Shown in pieces: positions 1 through 7,390 of a stretch of DNA of 32,220 nucleotides. The notes below the pieces were generated by a model. The model searched no databases and was not told the origin of the DNA. It worked only from the letters and a program-made list of their open reading frames with translations. Origin of the DNA: Actinomycetes bacterium (lineage in GTDB: Bacteria > Actinomycetota > Actinomycetes > Propionibacteriales > Propionibacteriaceae); NCBI GenBank assembly GCA_023393755.1, contig JAEXCA010000204.1, forward strand, positions 1-32,220. Direction: 5' to 3'. Both the position numbers and the translations under genes were made by a program. Position 1 is the first letter of the stretch, and each line of letters opens with the position of its first letter.

Positions 1-6
1 CTGCAT
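1..6 (-). CDS. Start of a leftward gene cut by the window edge
   Basis: Only the first two codons (Met-Gln) of a probable minus-strand gene are inside the window. The support is a good ribosome binding site: read on the minus strand, AGGAG lies five bases before the ATG whose A is at 6. A perfect palindrome at 21-38 sits just upstream, as an operator would. No product can be inferred. Confidence 0.5.
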
Positions 7-20
7 GACCACTCCTGAAA

Positions 21-38
21 TATATGCGTGTGCATATA
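21..38. promoter_or_regulatory. Palindromic operator-like site upstream of the edge gene
   Basis: TATATGC-GTGT-GCATATA is a perfect inverted repeat with 7-base arms (21-27 and 32-38), AT-rich in a GC-rich genome. It lies 15 bases upstream of the minus-strand start at 6, where a repressor would block initiation. The 9-mer TGTGCATAT recurs at 22691-22699 in the promoter of the sugar isomerase operon, but the spacing of the dyad differs there. The cognate regulator is unknown. Confidence 0.45.
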
Positions 39-104
39 GTTAACCAGGGTTGCGGCGGGTTTGTTCCATCCGGAGTGACGGGTGGACGGCGGAACCTGGG
101 AGTG

Positions 105-230
105 TGCTGAACCATGCTGTTCCGAGCGAGGACGTGCCGGATGAGCTGTGGTGACTGGATCTGGGGTCGTACTGGAGGTGCCGCAGCTCGCCCGTCGGGC
201 GCGCCGCCGCCGGGGCACGATGGTTCAGCA
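105..230. repeat. 11-bp inverted repeat in the 5' noncoding region
   Basis: TGCTGAACCAT (105-115) is exactly reverse-complementary to ATGGTTCAGCA (220-230), 104 bases apart. The right arm begins six bases beyond the 3' end of the MarR-type gene (stop at 236-238 on the minus strand). The rest of 39-235 has no convincing gene. It could be a long-range hairpin downstream of the regulator transcript or the ends of a decayed element. Confidence 0.3.
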
Positions 231-235
231 GGCTC

Positions 236-694
236 CTAGAGGTGGGGCTGGGCCGCGACGATCCGGTCGCGCAGCCGGTGGAGCATGGAACGCAGTTCGG
301 CGAACTCGGCCTCGGAGAGGCCGGTGGCGTCCTCCACCCGGGCGCGGACGGCGGCCGCCCGGGGTTCGAGTTCGCGGCCGCGATCGGTGACGAAGACCCG
401 CACCACCCGTTCGTCGGTGGCGCTGCGTTCGCGACGGATCAGCCGGGCGGCCTCCAGTCGGCGGAGCAGGGGTGAGAGCGTCCCGGAATCCAGCTCGATC
501 GCCCGGCCGAGTTCGGCCACGGTCCGGCCGTCCGCCTCCCAGACCGCCAGCATGGTGAGGTACTGCGGGTAGGTGAGCTGCAGTTCGCCCAGCGCCTGGC
601 GGTAGGCGGCGGTCAGCGCCTTGGAAGCCGAGTAGAGCGCAAAGCAGAGCTGGTCGTCGACCCTGGCCGGCTGCGGCGGTGCGGTTCGTCCCAT
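236..694 (-). CDS. MarR-family redox repressor, OhrR-like
   Basis: A 152-residue winged-helix regulator. The N-terminal helix DDQLCFALYSASKAL carries Cys17, placed like the peroxide-sensing Cys of OhrR proteins. The recognition region reads TVAELGRAIELDSGTLSPLL and the wing RRERSATDERVVRVF, both typical of OhrR/MarR. Family knowledge: oxidation of this Cys by organic hydroperoxides or hypochlorite releases DNA. The gene is divergent from the OsmC-type peroxidase at 788, with a dyad in the shared gap, so it most likely represses that gene and itself. The start at 694 was preferred because GAAGG lies just upstream; an in-frame ATG at 721 would add nine residues but has no ribosome site and would run into the promoter. 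Whether it senses organic peroxides or another oxidant cannot be read from sequence. Confidence 0.85.
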   Translation of the reverse strand: MGRTAPPQPARVDDQLCFALYSASKALTAAYRQALGELQLTYPQYLTMLAVWEADGRTVAELGRAIELDSGTLSPLLRRLEAARLIRRERSATDERVVRVFVTDRGRELEPRAAAVRARVEDATGLSEAEFAELRSMLHRLRDRIVAAQPHL

Positions 695-730
695 CGTCAC
701 CTTCTTTCGGGGCTTCAGCATAGCGTATCG

Positions 731-757
731 ATTGTGTACAGTTGGATTGCACACAAT
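731..757. promoter_or_regulatory. Probable OhrR/MarR operator in the divergent promoter
   Basis: ATTGTGT (731-737) and ACACAAT (751-757) form an exact inverted repeat with a 13-base spacer. Inside it, GTGTACAG and the partly self-complementary ATTGCACACAAT give further half-sites. It lies between the regulator (start 694) and osmC (start 788), where it could control both promoters. The AT-rich sequence contrasts with its surroundings. Confidence 0.6.
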
Positions 758-787
758 AGAATCTGACGCAACCGAAGGAGCGCAGTC

Positions 788-1234
788 ATGAGCATCGCCG
801 AACGCACCGCCGTCACCACCTGGAGCGGCTCGTTGCCCGCCGGGCTGGGCACCCTGCACGACACCAGCAGCGGCGCCCTGGACGGCCAGGCGGTCACCTG
901 GGCCTCCCGCACCGAACGCCCCGACGGCAGGACCAGTCCCGAGGAACTGCTGGCGGCCGCCCACTCGTCCTGCTTCTCGATGGCGCTCACCCTGAAGCTC
1001 GGCGAGCGCGGCGTCACCCCCACCGAACTGACCGTCTCGGCCACGGTCGCCCTGGAGGAGGTCGGCGGCGTGCCGACCATCACCACCTCGAAGTTGAGCG
1101 TGAAGGCGCGGGTCGACGGGCTGGAGGTCGCCGACTTCCGCGCCGCGGTGGCCGAGGCGGCCAAGCTCTGCCCGGTCTCCCGGCTGTTCGCCGGCGCCAA
1201 GGTGACGGTCGAGGCCGAGGAACTGCTGTCGTGA
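788..1234 (+). CDS. osmC: OsmC-family peroxiredoxin
   Basis: A 148-residue OsmC/Ohr-fold thiol peroxidase, a typical length for the family. The two catalytic cysteines are visible: Cys62 in PEELLAAAHSSCFSMAL and Cys128 in AKLCPVSRLF. The segment TSPEELLAAAHSSCFSMAL with LGERG..PT resembles OsmC more than Ohr. These cytosolic dimers reduce organic hydroperoxides using a Cys-Cys pair. GAAGGAG eight bases before the ATG supports the start. The gene is divergent from the OhrR-like repressor and overlaps the hemerythrin gene downstream by four bases, so expression is probably peroxide-induced and coupled. Confidence 0.92.
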   Translation: MSIAERTAVTTWSGSLPAGLGTLHDTSSGALDGQAVTWASRTERPDGRTSPEELLAAAHSSCFSMALTLKLGERGVTPTELTVSATVALEEVGGVPTITTSKLSVKARVDGLEVADFRAAVAEAAKLCPVSRLFAGAKVTVEAEELLS

Positions 1235-1677
1235 CGATCGCGGCGGCACTGGAACGCGAGCATCGCGACATCGACGGCTGCCTGGAGGTGTTCCTGGACG
1301 ACCCGGCCGGTGCCGCCGACGTGCTGCGCACCGGCCTGGCCGCGCTGCAGCGTCACATCTACCTCGAGGAGGCCCTCCTCTTCCCACCACTGCGGACGGC
1401 CGGACTGGAGATGCCGGTGCAGGTGATGCTCGCCGAGCACGGCCAGATCTGGCGTCTGATGGATCGGGCGATCGCCGCGCTGGACGCCGGTGACCCGGAC
1501 GCGGCCGTCCTTGCCGTCCAGGAGATGATGGACGTGCTCGACCGGCACAACGCCAAGGAGGAGCCGGTGATCTACCCGCACGCGGACACCGATCTGGCCC
1601 CGGAGCAGGCGGACCGGCTGGATCTGTTCATCGGCATGGGCGGGATGCCGCCGGGCTGGGTCTGCGAGCGGGCGTAG
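1231..1677 (+). CDS. Hemerythrin HHE cation-binding domain protein
   Basis: A 148-residue all-helical protein with hemerythrin-type metal ligands: His11 (LEREHRDID), His42 and Glu46 (LQRHIYLEEALLFP), a central EHGQIW and a C-terminal HNAKEEPVIYPHAD. Such proteins bind a di-iron centre and sense or carry O2, NO or peroxide, or store iron. The GTG start overlaps the TGA of osmC (GTGA), implying translational coupling. A role in oxidative or nitrosative stress follows from that context but is inference. The PPGW segment near the C terminus is also seen in other short actinobacterial members. Confidence 0.85.
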   Translation: MTIAAALEREHRDIDGCLEVFLDDPAGAADVLRTGLAALQRHIYLEEALLFPPLRTAGLEMPVQVMLAEHGQIWRLMDRAIAALDAGDPDAAVLAVQEMMDVLDRHNAKEEPVIYPHADTDLAPEQADRLDLFIGMGGMPPGWVCERA

Positions 1678-1738
1678 CAGCCGGCCGGACCGCGGATCTG
1701 GCGGTTCTGAGCGGCCGATCGACGTCCGGCCGGAACGT

Positions 1739-1850
1739 GACCGCGGAAGTTGTCGCTGTGAAGCCCGATTCCGGGCTGGTAACGACCATCTCTGCGGTCA
1801 CAGCGCGATCGGGCCGGGAGAACGGCCTGGTAGCGACAATATCCGCGGTC
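1739..1850. repeat. Three copies of a 19-bp element plus hairpin upstream of the PIG-L gene
   Basis: The 19-mer AGCGACAATATCCGCGGTC (1832-1850) has a diverged direct copy at 1781-1799 (aacgaccatctctgcggtc) and an inverted copy at 1739-1757 with two mismatches. Between copies one and two lies a perfect hairpin, AGCCCG-ATTC-CGGGCT (1762-1777). The set fills the 204-bp gap between the hemerythrin stop and the PIG-L start. The third copy ends 19 bases before the predicted -10 box of PIG-L, so these may be regulator sites; a hairpin repeat is the alternative. Confidence 0.5.
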
Positions 1851-1869
1851 GGCGCGCGCCATCGGAGCG

Positions 1870-1881
1870 TAGGCTCGGGTC
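1870..1881 (+). promoter_or_regulatory. Candidate leaderless -10 element for the PIG-L gene
   Basis: TAGGCT (1870-1875) matches the actinobacterial TANNNT -10 pattern and is followed by exactly six bases before the ATG at 1882. That spacing would start the transcript at or next to the start codon. No Shine-Dalgarno sequence is present and no good -35 box is seen. Confidence 0.45.
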
Positions 1882-2613
1882 ATGGAGACACCTGCCATCG
1901 AAAGACTGCCGGACGAGGGGTTTCGCCGGGTGCTGTGCGTGGTGGCCCATCCGGACGACCTGGAGTACGGCACCTCGGCCGCGGTGGCGGAATGGACCGC
2001 CCGCGGTGTCGAGGTCGCCTACCTGCTGCTGACCCCCGGCGAGGCGGGGATGCAGCGGCCACCGGACGAGGTGGGGCCACTGCGGGCCAGGGAGCAGCGT
2101 GCCGCCTGCGACGCGGTCGGCGTGGCAGCGCTGCAGATCCTCGCCCACCCGGACGGGATGCTGGTCTACTCCCTCGACCTGCGGCGTGACATCGCGCGGG
2201 TGATCCGGCAGTTCCGGCCCGATGCCGTGGTCACCACCTCCTGGGAGGTCGAGCCCGGCTGGGGACTCAACCAGGCCGATCACCGGGCGGCCGGGCTGGC
2301 CGCGGCGGACGCCGTCCGCGATGCCGACAACACCTGGGTGTTCCCCGAGCTGGCCCGGGACGAGGGCCTGCCCAAGTGGGGTGCGACCTGGCTGCTGGTC
2401 TCCGGCGACAGCCGTCCCACCCATGGGGTCGCGGTGTCGCCCGGGTCGGTTGCGAAGGCGGTGGCATCGCTCGAGGCCCACGCCGCCTACCTGGCGGATC
2501 TGCCCTGGCATCCGGCCCCGGCCGACTTCATCCCGGGCATCCTGGCGGACCAGGGCAAGCCGCTGGGCGCCGAAGCGGGCGTCCTGTTCCGCGGTTACCG
2601 GCTGCGCGACTGA
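1882..2613 (+). CDS. PIG-L family zinc-dependent deacetylase
   Basis: A 243-residue LmbE/PIG-L protein. The signature AHPDDLEYGT at residues 22-31 supplies zinc ligands His23 and Asp26 and the general base Asp25; a third ligand is likely the His in NQADHRAAGLAA. The family removes N-acetyl groups from GlcNAc-type substrates (MshB in mycothiol synthesis, GlcNAc-PI deacetylase) or acts as mycothiol conjugate amidase. Nothing nearby links it to mycothiol or antibiotic genes, so the substrate is open. The start is supported by a leaderless -10 element rather than a ribosome site. It is a stand-alone gene. Confidence 0.85.
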   Translation: METPAIERLPDEGFRRVLCVVAHPDDLEYGTSAAVAEWTARGVEVAYLLLTPGEAGMQRPPDEVGPLRAREQRAACDAVGVAALQILAHPDGMLVYSLDLRRDIARVIRQFRPDAVVTTSWEVEPGWGLNQADHRAAGLAAADAVRDADNTWVFPELARDEGLPKWGATWLLVSGDSRPTHGVAVSPGSVAKAVASLEAHAAYLADLPWHPAPADFIPGILADQGKPLGAEAGVLFRGYRLRD

Positions 2614-2711
2614 CTCCCTGAGCCGGAAGGGCGCTGGGCGGAGGCTCCCACCTTCACGTTGTGCAGCCGCGCCCGCCGCTGCGGTCGGGGTGCGACCGGT
2701 ACCCTTCCCAG

Positions 2712-3854
2712 GTGATCCAAGGCCAGCCGAGCGTCGATGACCTGGTGGTGCTCACCCGCGGCGGCCTGGACAGCGTCACCATCTACCATCCGGTGATCCC
2801 GCCCGAGCCGTACTGGAAGCACCAGAAGCTGCGTCGGGCGCTGGAGCGATCGTTGACCGCCGCGATCACCCGCCTGGTCGGACGCGGGGTCGGCCACGAC
2901 CTCCGGTGGGCGATCCGGCAGCAGTTCACCCAGGCGATGAAGCAGGAGCGGTTCGAGGGGCAGTCGGTCGCTCTCTTCCTCACCGCCGAGTCGGCCACCG
3001 GCTTCGTGCTGCCGGTCCGGATCGAGCCGGACGTCCGGGTGGGCGACTACTTCGATCTCGGCCCGTTGCTGCGGGCGATCACGCTGACCAACCCGGTCCA
3101 CGGGCTGACCGTCACCGAGCACGACTGGGGGTTGTGGGAGGCGACCGGAACGCAGCCGGCACGGTTGCTGGCCGGCAGCTCGCGGGAGCTGGACGGCACC
3201 GGCCTTCGGGCGCTGGCGTTCCGGCTGTTCCGGCTGGTGACCGACGGGTCGTCCTACTTCCTGACCCGGGACGCCTTCATCGGACGGGCGCTGCAGCGGG
3301 CCGCTGAGCGTCTGGACGCCTTCGATCCCAACCGGGCCGGTCAGCTGGTGCTGTTTCCGGACGATGACATCGTCGGCCGGCGGTCCTTCGGCGCGATCGT
3401 GGAGAACGCCAGGTTGGGCCGCACCGTCGAGGTGGTGCACGGCGACGCGGACGGCCTCACCCCGGGACGGATCGGACGCGAACTCCGCCGTCGCCATCGC
3501 CGCCACACCCAGCAGGAGCTGAGCCGGAAGATCGCCCTGCTGCGGGCCGAGCACGCCGACGGCTACCCCAGCACCGAGCTGGCCGAGATCGCCGTCGCCG
3601 CGGCGGCCGGGCGGGTCCGCACCTTCATCTACGACGCCACGGCCGACCACCACGGCAGGCTGGACGGCACCGGCCGCTTCGTCCCGGATCAGTGGGGCTA
3701 CGACGCCCTGGCCCGGGTGGCGGTGGACGTGCTGGCCGGTGGCGGGGAGGCCTTCGCGGTCATCCCCGACGAGTTGCTCTCCGGCGTGATGGGTACCCCC
3801 GTCCTGGCCGAGATCGCCTATCCGACGCCGCCGGATCCGGCCGGTTCGCGCTAG
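2712..3854 (+). CDS. baeRF-like (archaeo-eukaryotic release factor-type) protein
   Basis: About 380 residues. The N-terminal VTIYHPVIPPEPYWKHQKLRRALERS and the following VALFLTAESATGFVLPVRIEPDVRVGDYFDLGPLLRAI have the layout of bacterial archaeo-eukaryotic release factor (baeRF, family 3-like) proteins: a first domain with 'IYxP', then 'F....g....lp.....v.v.d.F.l.PLL'. The C-terminal part (FIYDATADHHGRL, then DVLAGGGEAFAVIPDELL) resembles the L7Ae-like third domain. These are thought to act in ribosome rescue or stress, but none is well characterised. I chose GTG 2712 because TACCCT lies six bases upstream as a leaderless promoter; a GTG at 2661 would add 17 residues with no conserved content. 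Assignment rests on motif memory only. Confidence 0.6.
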   Translation: MIQGQPSVDDLVVLTRGGLDSVTIYHPVIPPEPYWKHQKLRRALERSLTAAITRLVGRGVGHDLRWAIRQQFTQAMKQERFEGQSVALFLTAESATGFVLPVRIEPDVRVGDYFDLGPLLRAITLTNPVHGLTVTEHDWGLWEATGTQPARLLAGSSRELDGTGLRALAFRLFRLVTDGSSYFLTRDAFIGRALQRAAERLDAFDPNRAGQLVLFPDDDIVGRRSFGAIVENARLGRTVEVVHGDADGLTPGRIGRELRRRHRRHTQQELSRKIALLRAEHADGYPSTELAEIAVAAAAGRVRTFIYDATADHHGRLDGTGRFVPDQWGYDALARVAVDVLAGGGEAFAVIPDELLSGVMGTPVLAEIAYPTPPDPAGSR

Positions 3855-3918
3855 TCAACGCTGGATTGCGAGCCGGTCGCCATCGACAGTGCCCGGTGCC
3901 CGGTGGCAGGCTGGCACC

Positions 3919-4416
3919 ATGACGGACGACGCCGAGCGCCAGCTGCTGCTGGGTCACCTGCGGGCCCAGCGGCGGCACATCCTCGCCCAGCTCGAGGGCC
4001 TCGACGACGCCCAGCTGCGCACCCTGGTGCTGCCCTCGGGCTGGACCTGCCTCGGGCTGGTGAGGCATCTCACCGTCTCGGACGAGCGCTACTGGTTCGA
4101 GGTGGTGATGGCCGGCGGGCCGCTCGACTTCTGGCCCGAGGGCGAGAACGGCGACTGGCTGGTCGGGCCGGACGAACCCGCCGAGCAGGTGGTGGCCGAC
4201 TATCGCGCCGCGGTTGCGTTCTCCGACGACCTGATCGGGTCCACTCCGCTGGACGCGCCGCCCCGGCAGCCGGAGGAGTGGTGGGAGCCGGCCGGGCTCG
4301 CCTTCCCCGACCTGCGGTCGGTCGTCCTGCACACCCTGGTCGAGACCGCCGTCCACGCCGGCCACCTCGACGCCGCCCGCGAGCTGATCGACGGCCGGCA
4401 GTACATCGTCCTCTGA
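3919..4416 (+). CDS. DinB-like (DUF664) family protein
   Basis: A 165-residue four-helix protein of the DinB/YfiT/DUF664 type. The N-terminal LLLGHLRAQRRHILAQLEGLDDAQL, central WTCLGLVRHLTVSDERYWFE and C-terminal LVETAVHAGHLDAARELIDGRQ supply the three His residues that usually bind metal in this superfamily. Members include mycothiol- or bacillithiol-dependent S-transferases and many proteins of unknown function, so mycothiol dependence is plausible here but unproven. It is followed 22 bases later by a VOC-domain gene on the same strand; the two may be cotranscribed. Confidence 0.8.
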   Translation: MTDDAERQLLLGHLRAQRRHILAQLEGLDDAQLRTLVLPSGWTCLGLVRHLTVSDERYWFEVVMAGGPLDFWPEGENGDWLVGPDEPAEQVVADYRAAVAFSDDLIGSTPLDAPPRQPEEWWEPAGLAFPDLRSVVLHTLVETAVHAGHLDAARELIDGRQYIVL

Positions 4417-4438
4417 TCCCCAACCCGAGGAGAACACC

Positions 4439-4840
4439 ATGGCCCTGTCACTGAGCCCCTACCTGAACTTCGCCGGCAACGGCCGGGAGGCGATGACCTA
4501 CTACCACTCCGTCTTCGGCGGGGAACTGCGGCTGTTCGGCTACGCCGAGTTCGGCATCGAGGGCCCCGAGGAGGGACTGATGCACGGAAACCTGCAGATC
4601 CAGCCCGGTGTCTCCGTCTCGGCCTCCGACGCCATGCCGGGCGCGGAGCAGACCTGGGGAGGCACCCGGGTCTACTGCTCGTTCTTCGGCGACGATCTGG
4701 CCACCCTGCAGTCCTGGTTCGAGAAGCTGGCCGCCGACGGCAGCGTCGGGATGCCGCTGGAGAAGCAGGTCTGGGGCGACACCTACGGCCTGGTGAAGGA
4801 CAAGTACGGCATCGAGTGGATGTTCAACGTGGCCGCCTAG
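4439..4840 (+). CDS. VOC family PhnB-like protein
   Basis: A 133-residue glyoxalase/bleomycin-resistance fold protein of the PhnB-like group. Visible features are LSPYLNFAGNGREAMTYYHS at the start, VFGGEL, MHGNLQI and the closing DKYGIEWMFNV. Metal ligands are incomplete: a His in LMHGNL and a Glu in GIEWMF are seen, and the substrate is unknown. GAGGAG seven bases upstream supports the ATG. It follows the DinB-like gene closely, a pairing suggestive of thiol or small-molecule detoxification, which is inference. Confidence 0.85.
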   Translation: MALSLSPYLNFAGNGREAMTYYHSVFGGELRLFGYAEFGIEGPEEGLMHGNLQIQPGVSVSASDAMPGAEQTWGGTRVYCSFFGDDLATLQSWFEKLAADGSVGMPLEKQVWGDTYGLVKDKYGIEWMFNVAA

Positions 4841-4852
4841 CACCTCCTTCGG

Positions 4853-5045
4853 GGTCGCTCCGCAGGAGCGAGTCAGTTCCTCGCTTCGCGCGTCGAGACG
4901 TGCGCGTGGTCGCGTCCCCGCTCCTCGCGTCCGGCCAGGACGCCCGGGCGGCGCGGCAACCGGCCGCGGTCGCCCCCTCCTCGCACGTTCGGTCAGGGAC
5001 GATCCCTGAGGTCGCTCCGCAGGAGCGAGTCTCGAAGGGTCGTCC
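4853..5045. repeat. Duplicated 22-bp hairpin and REP-like palindrome between convergent genes
   Basis: The 229-bp gap between the VOC gene and the helicase gene is noncoding. A 22-base sequence containing CGCTCC-GCA-GGAGCG occurs identically at 4853-4874 and 5010-5031. The second copy is nested in a larger palindrome: 4997-5007 pairs with 5036-5045 with a one-base bulge. Its flanks CCCTGAG...TCGAAGGG match the dispersed CCCTGAGCTTGTCGAAGG-type repeat seen again at 26690. The position between two converging 3' ends also fits a bidirectional terminator, though there is no T-run. Confidence 0.55.
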
Positions 5046-5070
5046 ATGAAGCGAGCTGTCGGCGTCCGCC

Positions 5071-7341
5071 TCAGCGGAGCTGCCGGGATTGCTCCTCGGC
5101 GACCAACCGCTTGGCCAGGTCCCCGAAGGTGACGTCCACCGCGGCGGGGGCGGCCTCGGCCAGGTCGCTGCGACGGGCGTAGGCGTCGAAGTCAGCCCGC
5201 TTGCCGGCCAGCAGTTCGGTGATCCGTTCGTCCACGGTGTCGACCGCCAGCAGCCGGTGCACCTGGACCGGGCGCACCTGGCCCATCCGATGCGCGCGGG
5301 CGATCGCCTGCTCCTCGCTGGACGGGGTGAGCTGCGGCTCGCACAGCACCACTACGGACGCCGCCTGCAGGTTGAGCCCGATCCCGGCGGCCTGGATCTG
5401 CGCCAGCAGGACGGCCGGGCCCGGATGGGCGGTGAAGGCGTCCACCACGTCCTGACGCCGCGTGGCCGCCACCGCGCCGGTGAGCGGGCCGAACACCGCG
5501 ATACCGGACGCCGGCTGGGAGGGCGGCGGTTCGCCGGCACTTCCTGCCACATGGTCGCTCGCCGCGACAGCCACGTCGCCTGAAGCCACCGGCTCGCGGT
5601 CAATGTCAGCAGGCGGTGAGGGGAGGCCGCGGACCGGGGAACCCTCCCCCGGTCCGTTGACCGCGGTGCCGGCCCGGTCGATGACGTCCAGGAAGAAGGA
5701 GTAGACCACCACCTTCAGCCCGTTCGCCGCAGCCTCGGCGAGCAGCTCCGCCAACCGCTCCAGCTTGGCGCACTCGCCCGGGCCGAACCCGGCCTGCCGG
5801 ATCGCCATCAGATTGCCGGTTCCGACGGCGGTTCGGTAGCGACGCCGATCGTCCGGAGTGAGGTAGACCCACTCGTCGATCTCCTGCCGCTCGGGCAGTT
5901 CCACCAGCACGTCGACGGCGTTGCGGCGCAGATAGACCGGCGAGACCCGGCGGCGGAAGGCGACCGAGCCGGACGGCATCCCCTCCGCCGGCACGATGTC
6001 GGATTGCAGGTAACGGATCAGCCGGGCGAACTCGTCGACGGTGTTCTCCATCGGGGTGCCGGTGAGGAACCAGACGTGGTCGGCCGACCCGGCCAGCCGG
6101 CGAACCGCCCTGGAGCGGGCGGTGTCCGGGTTCTTGGCGAAGTGGGCCTCGTCCACGATCAGGGCGGTCAGCCGCAGATCGTGCGGGAGTTCGAGTCGTC
6201 GCAGGGTGTCGTAGGTGGTGATGCCGATCGGCCCCTCCGCCAGCCATTGGGTGACCTCGTCCTGCCGATCGGGGCCGTGCAGGGTGAGCGCGGGCAGGAG
6301 CGTCCGCCGCTCGATCTCGCGTTCCCAGTTGGCCATCACCGAGGCCGGGCAGACCACCAGGATCGGGCCGCCGTCGAAGGTCCGCAGGTGGCAGGCCGCG
6401 GCCAACGCCTGGATGGTCTTGCCCAGGCCCATCTCGTCACCCAGGATCACCCGGCGCCGGGCCAGGGCGAACCGCGCCCCGAAGGACTGGTAGCCGCGCA
6501 GGTCGACGTTCCGCAGCCGGTCGTCGAGCTCCTGGGCCTGGACGTCGGCCACCACGTCGTCGGTGAGGAATCCCTGCACCGCATCGGACGGGACGCCGGT
6601 CGCGACGAACTCGCTGAGCAGCGCGTAGTAGTCGGACGCCCGGCGCTCGAAGCTCGGCCACGGGTCGCCGACGGGCTGTGCCGCCGCCCGGCTCAGCCGG
6701 TCGATCCGCTCGTCCAGCCGGCTCTGCTCGGCCTGACCGAGGACGGACGCCAGCCGGTCGGCCGCCGCCAGCGCGGCCTGACGATGCTGGCCGCCGGTGA
6801 ACAGCCAGCGGACCGGGTTCGCCGCCGGGCGGGCGGTGGCCAACTCGGCCGGCAGCCGCACCACCAGGTCGTGCAGTTGGTCGGTCAGCCCGGCCGATTC
6901 CCGGCGCAGCAGGTCGTACCGCTCCAGCGCCTGCAGCAGCGCGGTCGCCGCGGTATTGGACGGATCCAGCTCGATCCGGAACCGGGTCTCCTCGGCGAGG
7001 TCGGCGCGGACCGCGTCCGCTGCTGCCCGGATCGCCCGGGCCGAGGTGGTTCCGATCCCGGGCAGTTTGGTGAGCGTCGCCTCGTCCGGCAGCTGCCCGA
7101 CCGTGGTGTACCCGGCGGCCAGCAGGGGAGCGAGGTTGAGCCGTCCCTGCGAGGCGGAGCGCAGGGTCTCCAGCGGCAATGTGGTGAGCCCGGCGGAGAC
7201 CAGGCCGTCCAGCACCTGCGCGTGCCGCGCCGGGATATCCGAGCTCGCTCGCTGCAGGATGCCGACCGCGTCGGTCACCCGGCGAGCCAGCGCCCTGGCC
7301 GCGCGGATCACCGCACCGGCGGAACCTCGCGAGCTGACCAC
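5071..7341 (-). CDS. SNF2-family DEAD/DEAH helicase with HhH domain
   Basis: A 756-residue Swi2/Snf2-type ATPase. A helix-hairpin-helix motif (LTKLPGIGTTSARAIRAAADAV, about residue 90) precedes the motor. Motor motifs in order are GDEMGLGKTIQA (Walker A, about 300), VCPASVMANWEREI, VDEAHFAKN (DEAH, about 395), FLTGTPMEN, then in the second lobe VVVYSFFLDVIDRAG, GIGLNLQAASVVV (about 655) and SSEEQAIARAHRMGQVRPVQVHRLL. The family translocates on dsDNA and remodels protein-DNA complexes; bacterial roles are mostly unknown. A Pro/Gly/Ala-rich insert of about 50 residues (560-612) interrupts the second RecA lobe and is partly encoded by a DNA palindrome (5630-5656). The GTG start has no ribosome site but TAACGT six bases upstream, a leaderless arrangement. 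It stands alone between convergent and repeat-filled neighbours. Confidence 0.9.
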   Translation of the reverse strand: MVSSRGSAGAVIRAARALARRVTDAVGILQRASSDIPARHAQVLDGLVSAGLTTLPLETLRSASQGRLNLAPLLAAGYTTVGQLPDEATLTKLPGIGTTSARAIRAAADAVRADLAEETRFRIELDPSNTAATALLQALERYDLLRRESAGLTDQLHDLVVRLPAELATARPAANPVRWLFTGGQHRQAALAAADRLASVLGQAEQSRLDERIDRLSRAAAQPVGDPWPSFERRASDYYALLSEFVATGVPSDAVQGFLTDDVVADVQAQELDDRLRNVDLRGYQSFGARFALARRRVILGDEMGLGKTIQALAAACHLRTFDGGPILVVCPASVMANWEREIERRTLLPALTLHGPDRQDEVTQWLAEGPIGITTYDTLRRLELPHDLRLTALIVDEAHFAKNPDTARSRAVRRLAGSADHVWFLTGTPMENTVDEFARLIRYLQSDIVPAEGMPSGSVAFRRRVSPVYLRRNAVDVLVELPERQEIDEWVYLTPDDRRRYRTAVGTGNLMAIRQAGFGPGECAKLERLAELLAEAAANGLKVVVYSFFLDVIDRAGTAVNGPGEGSPVRGLPSPPADIDREPVASGDVAVAASDHVAGSAGEPPPSQPASGIAVFGPLTGAVAATRRQDVVDAFTAHPGPAVLLAQIQAAGIGLNLQAASVVVLCEPQLTPSSEEQAIARAHRMGQVRPVQVHRLLAVDTVDERITELLAGKRADFDAYARRSDLAEAAPAAVDVTFGDLAKRLVAEEQSRQLR
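5630..5656. repeat. Perfect palindrome inside the helicase coding sequence
   Basis: CGGACCGGGG (5630-5639) pairs perfectly with CCCCGGTCCG (5647-5656) across a seven-base loop. It encodes part of the low-complexity insert between the helicase C-lobe motifs. It looks like a hairpin repeat carried in frame inside a gene. Confidence 0.5.
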
Positions 7342-7347
7342 GGGGTC

Positions 7348-7353
7348 ACGTTA
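7348..7353 (-). promoter_or_regulatory. Candidate leaderless -10 element for the helicase gene
   Basis: On the minus strand TAACGT is followed by six bases and then the GTG start at 7341. No ribosome binding site is present, consistent with leaderless translation. No clear -35 is seen. Confidence 0.4.
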
Positions 7354-7390
7354 GTGAACGCGCCGGGTCAGGAGCATCCCAGGGCCGCAT

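Noticed and set aside
236..1390. A long minus-strand reading frame running through osmC and hemerythrin genes into the MarR gene
   Set aside because: Only its last ~152 codons encode a recognisable protein; the rest is antisense to two clear genes and low-complexity.
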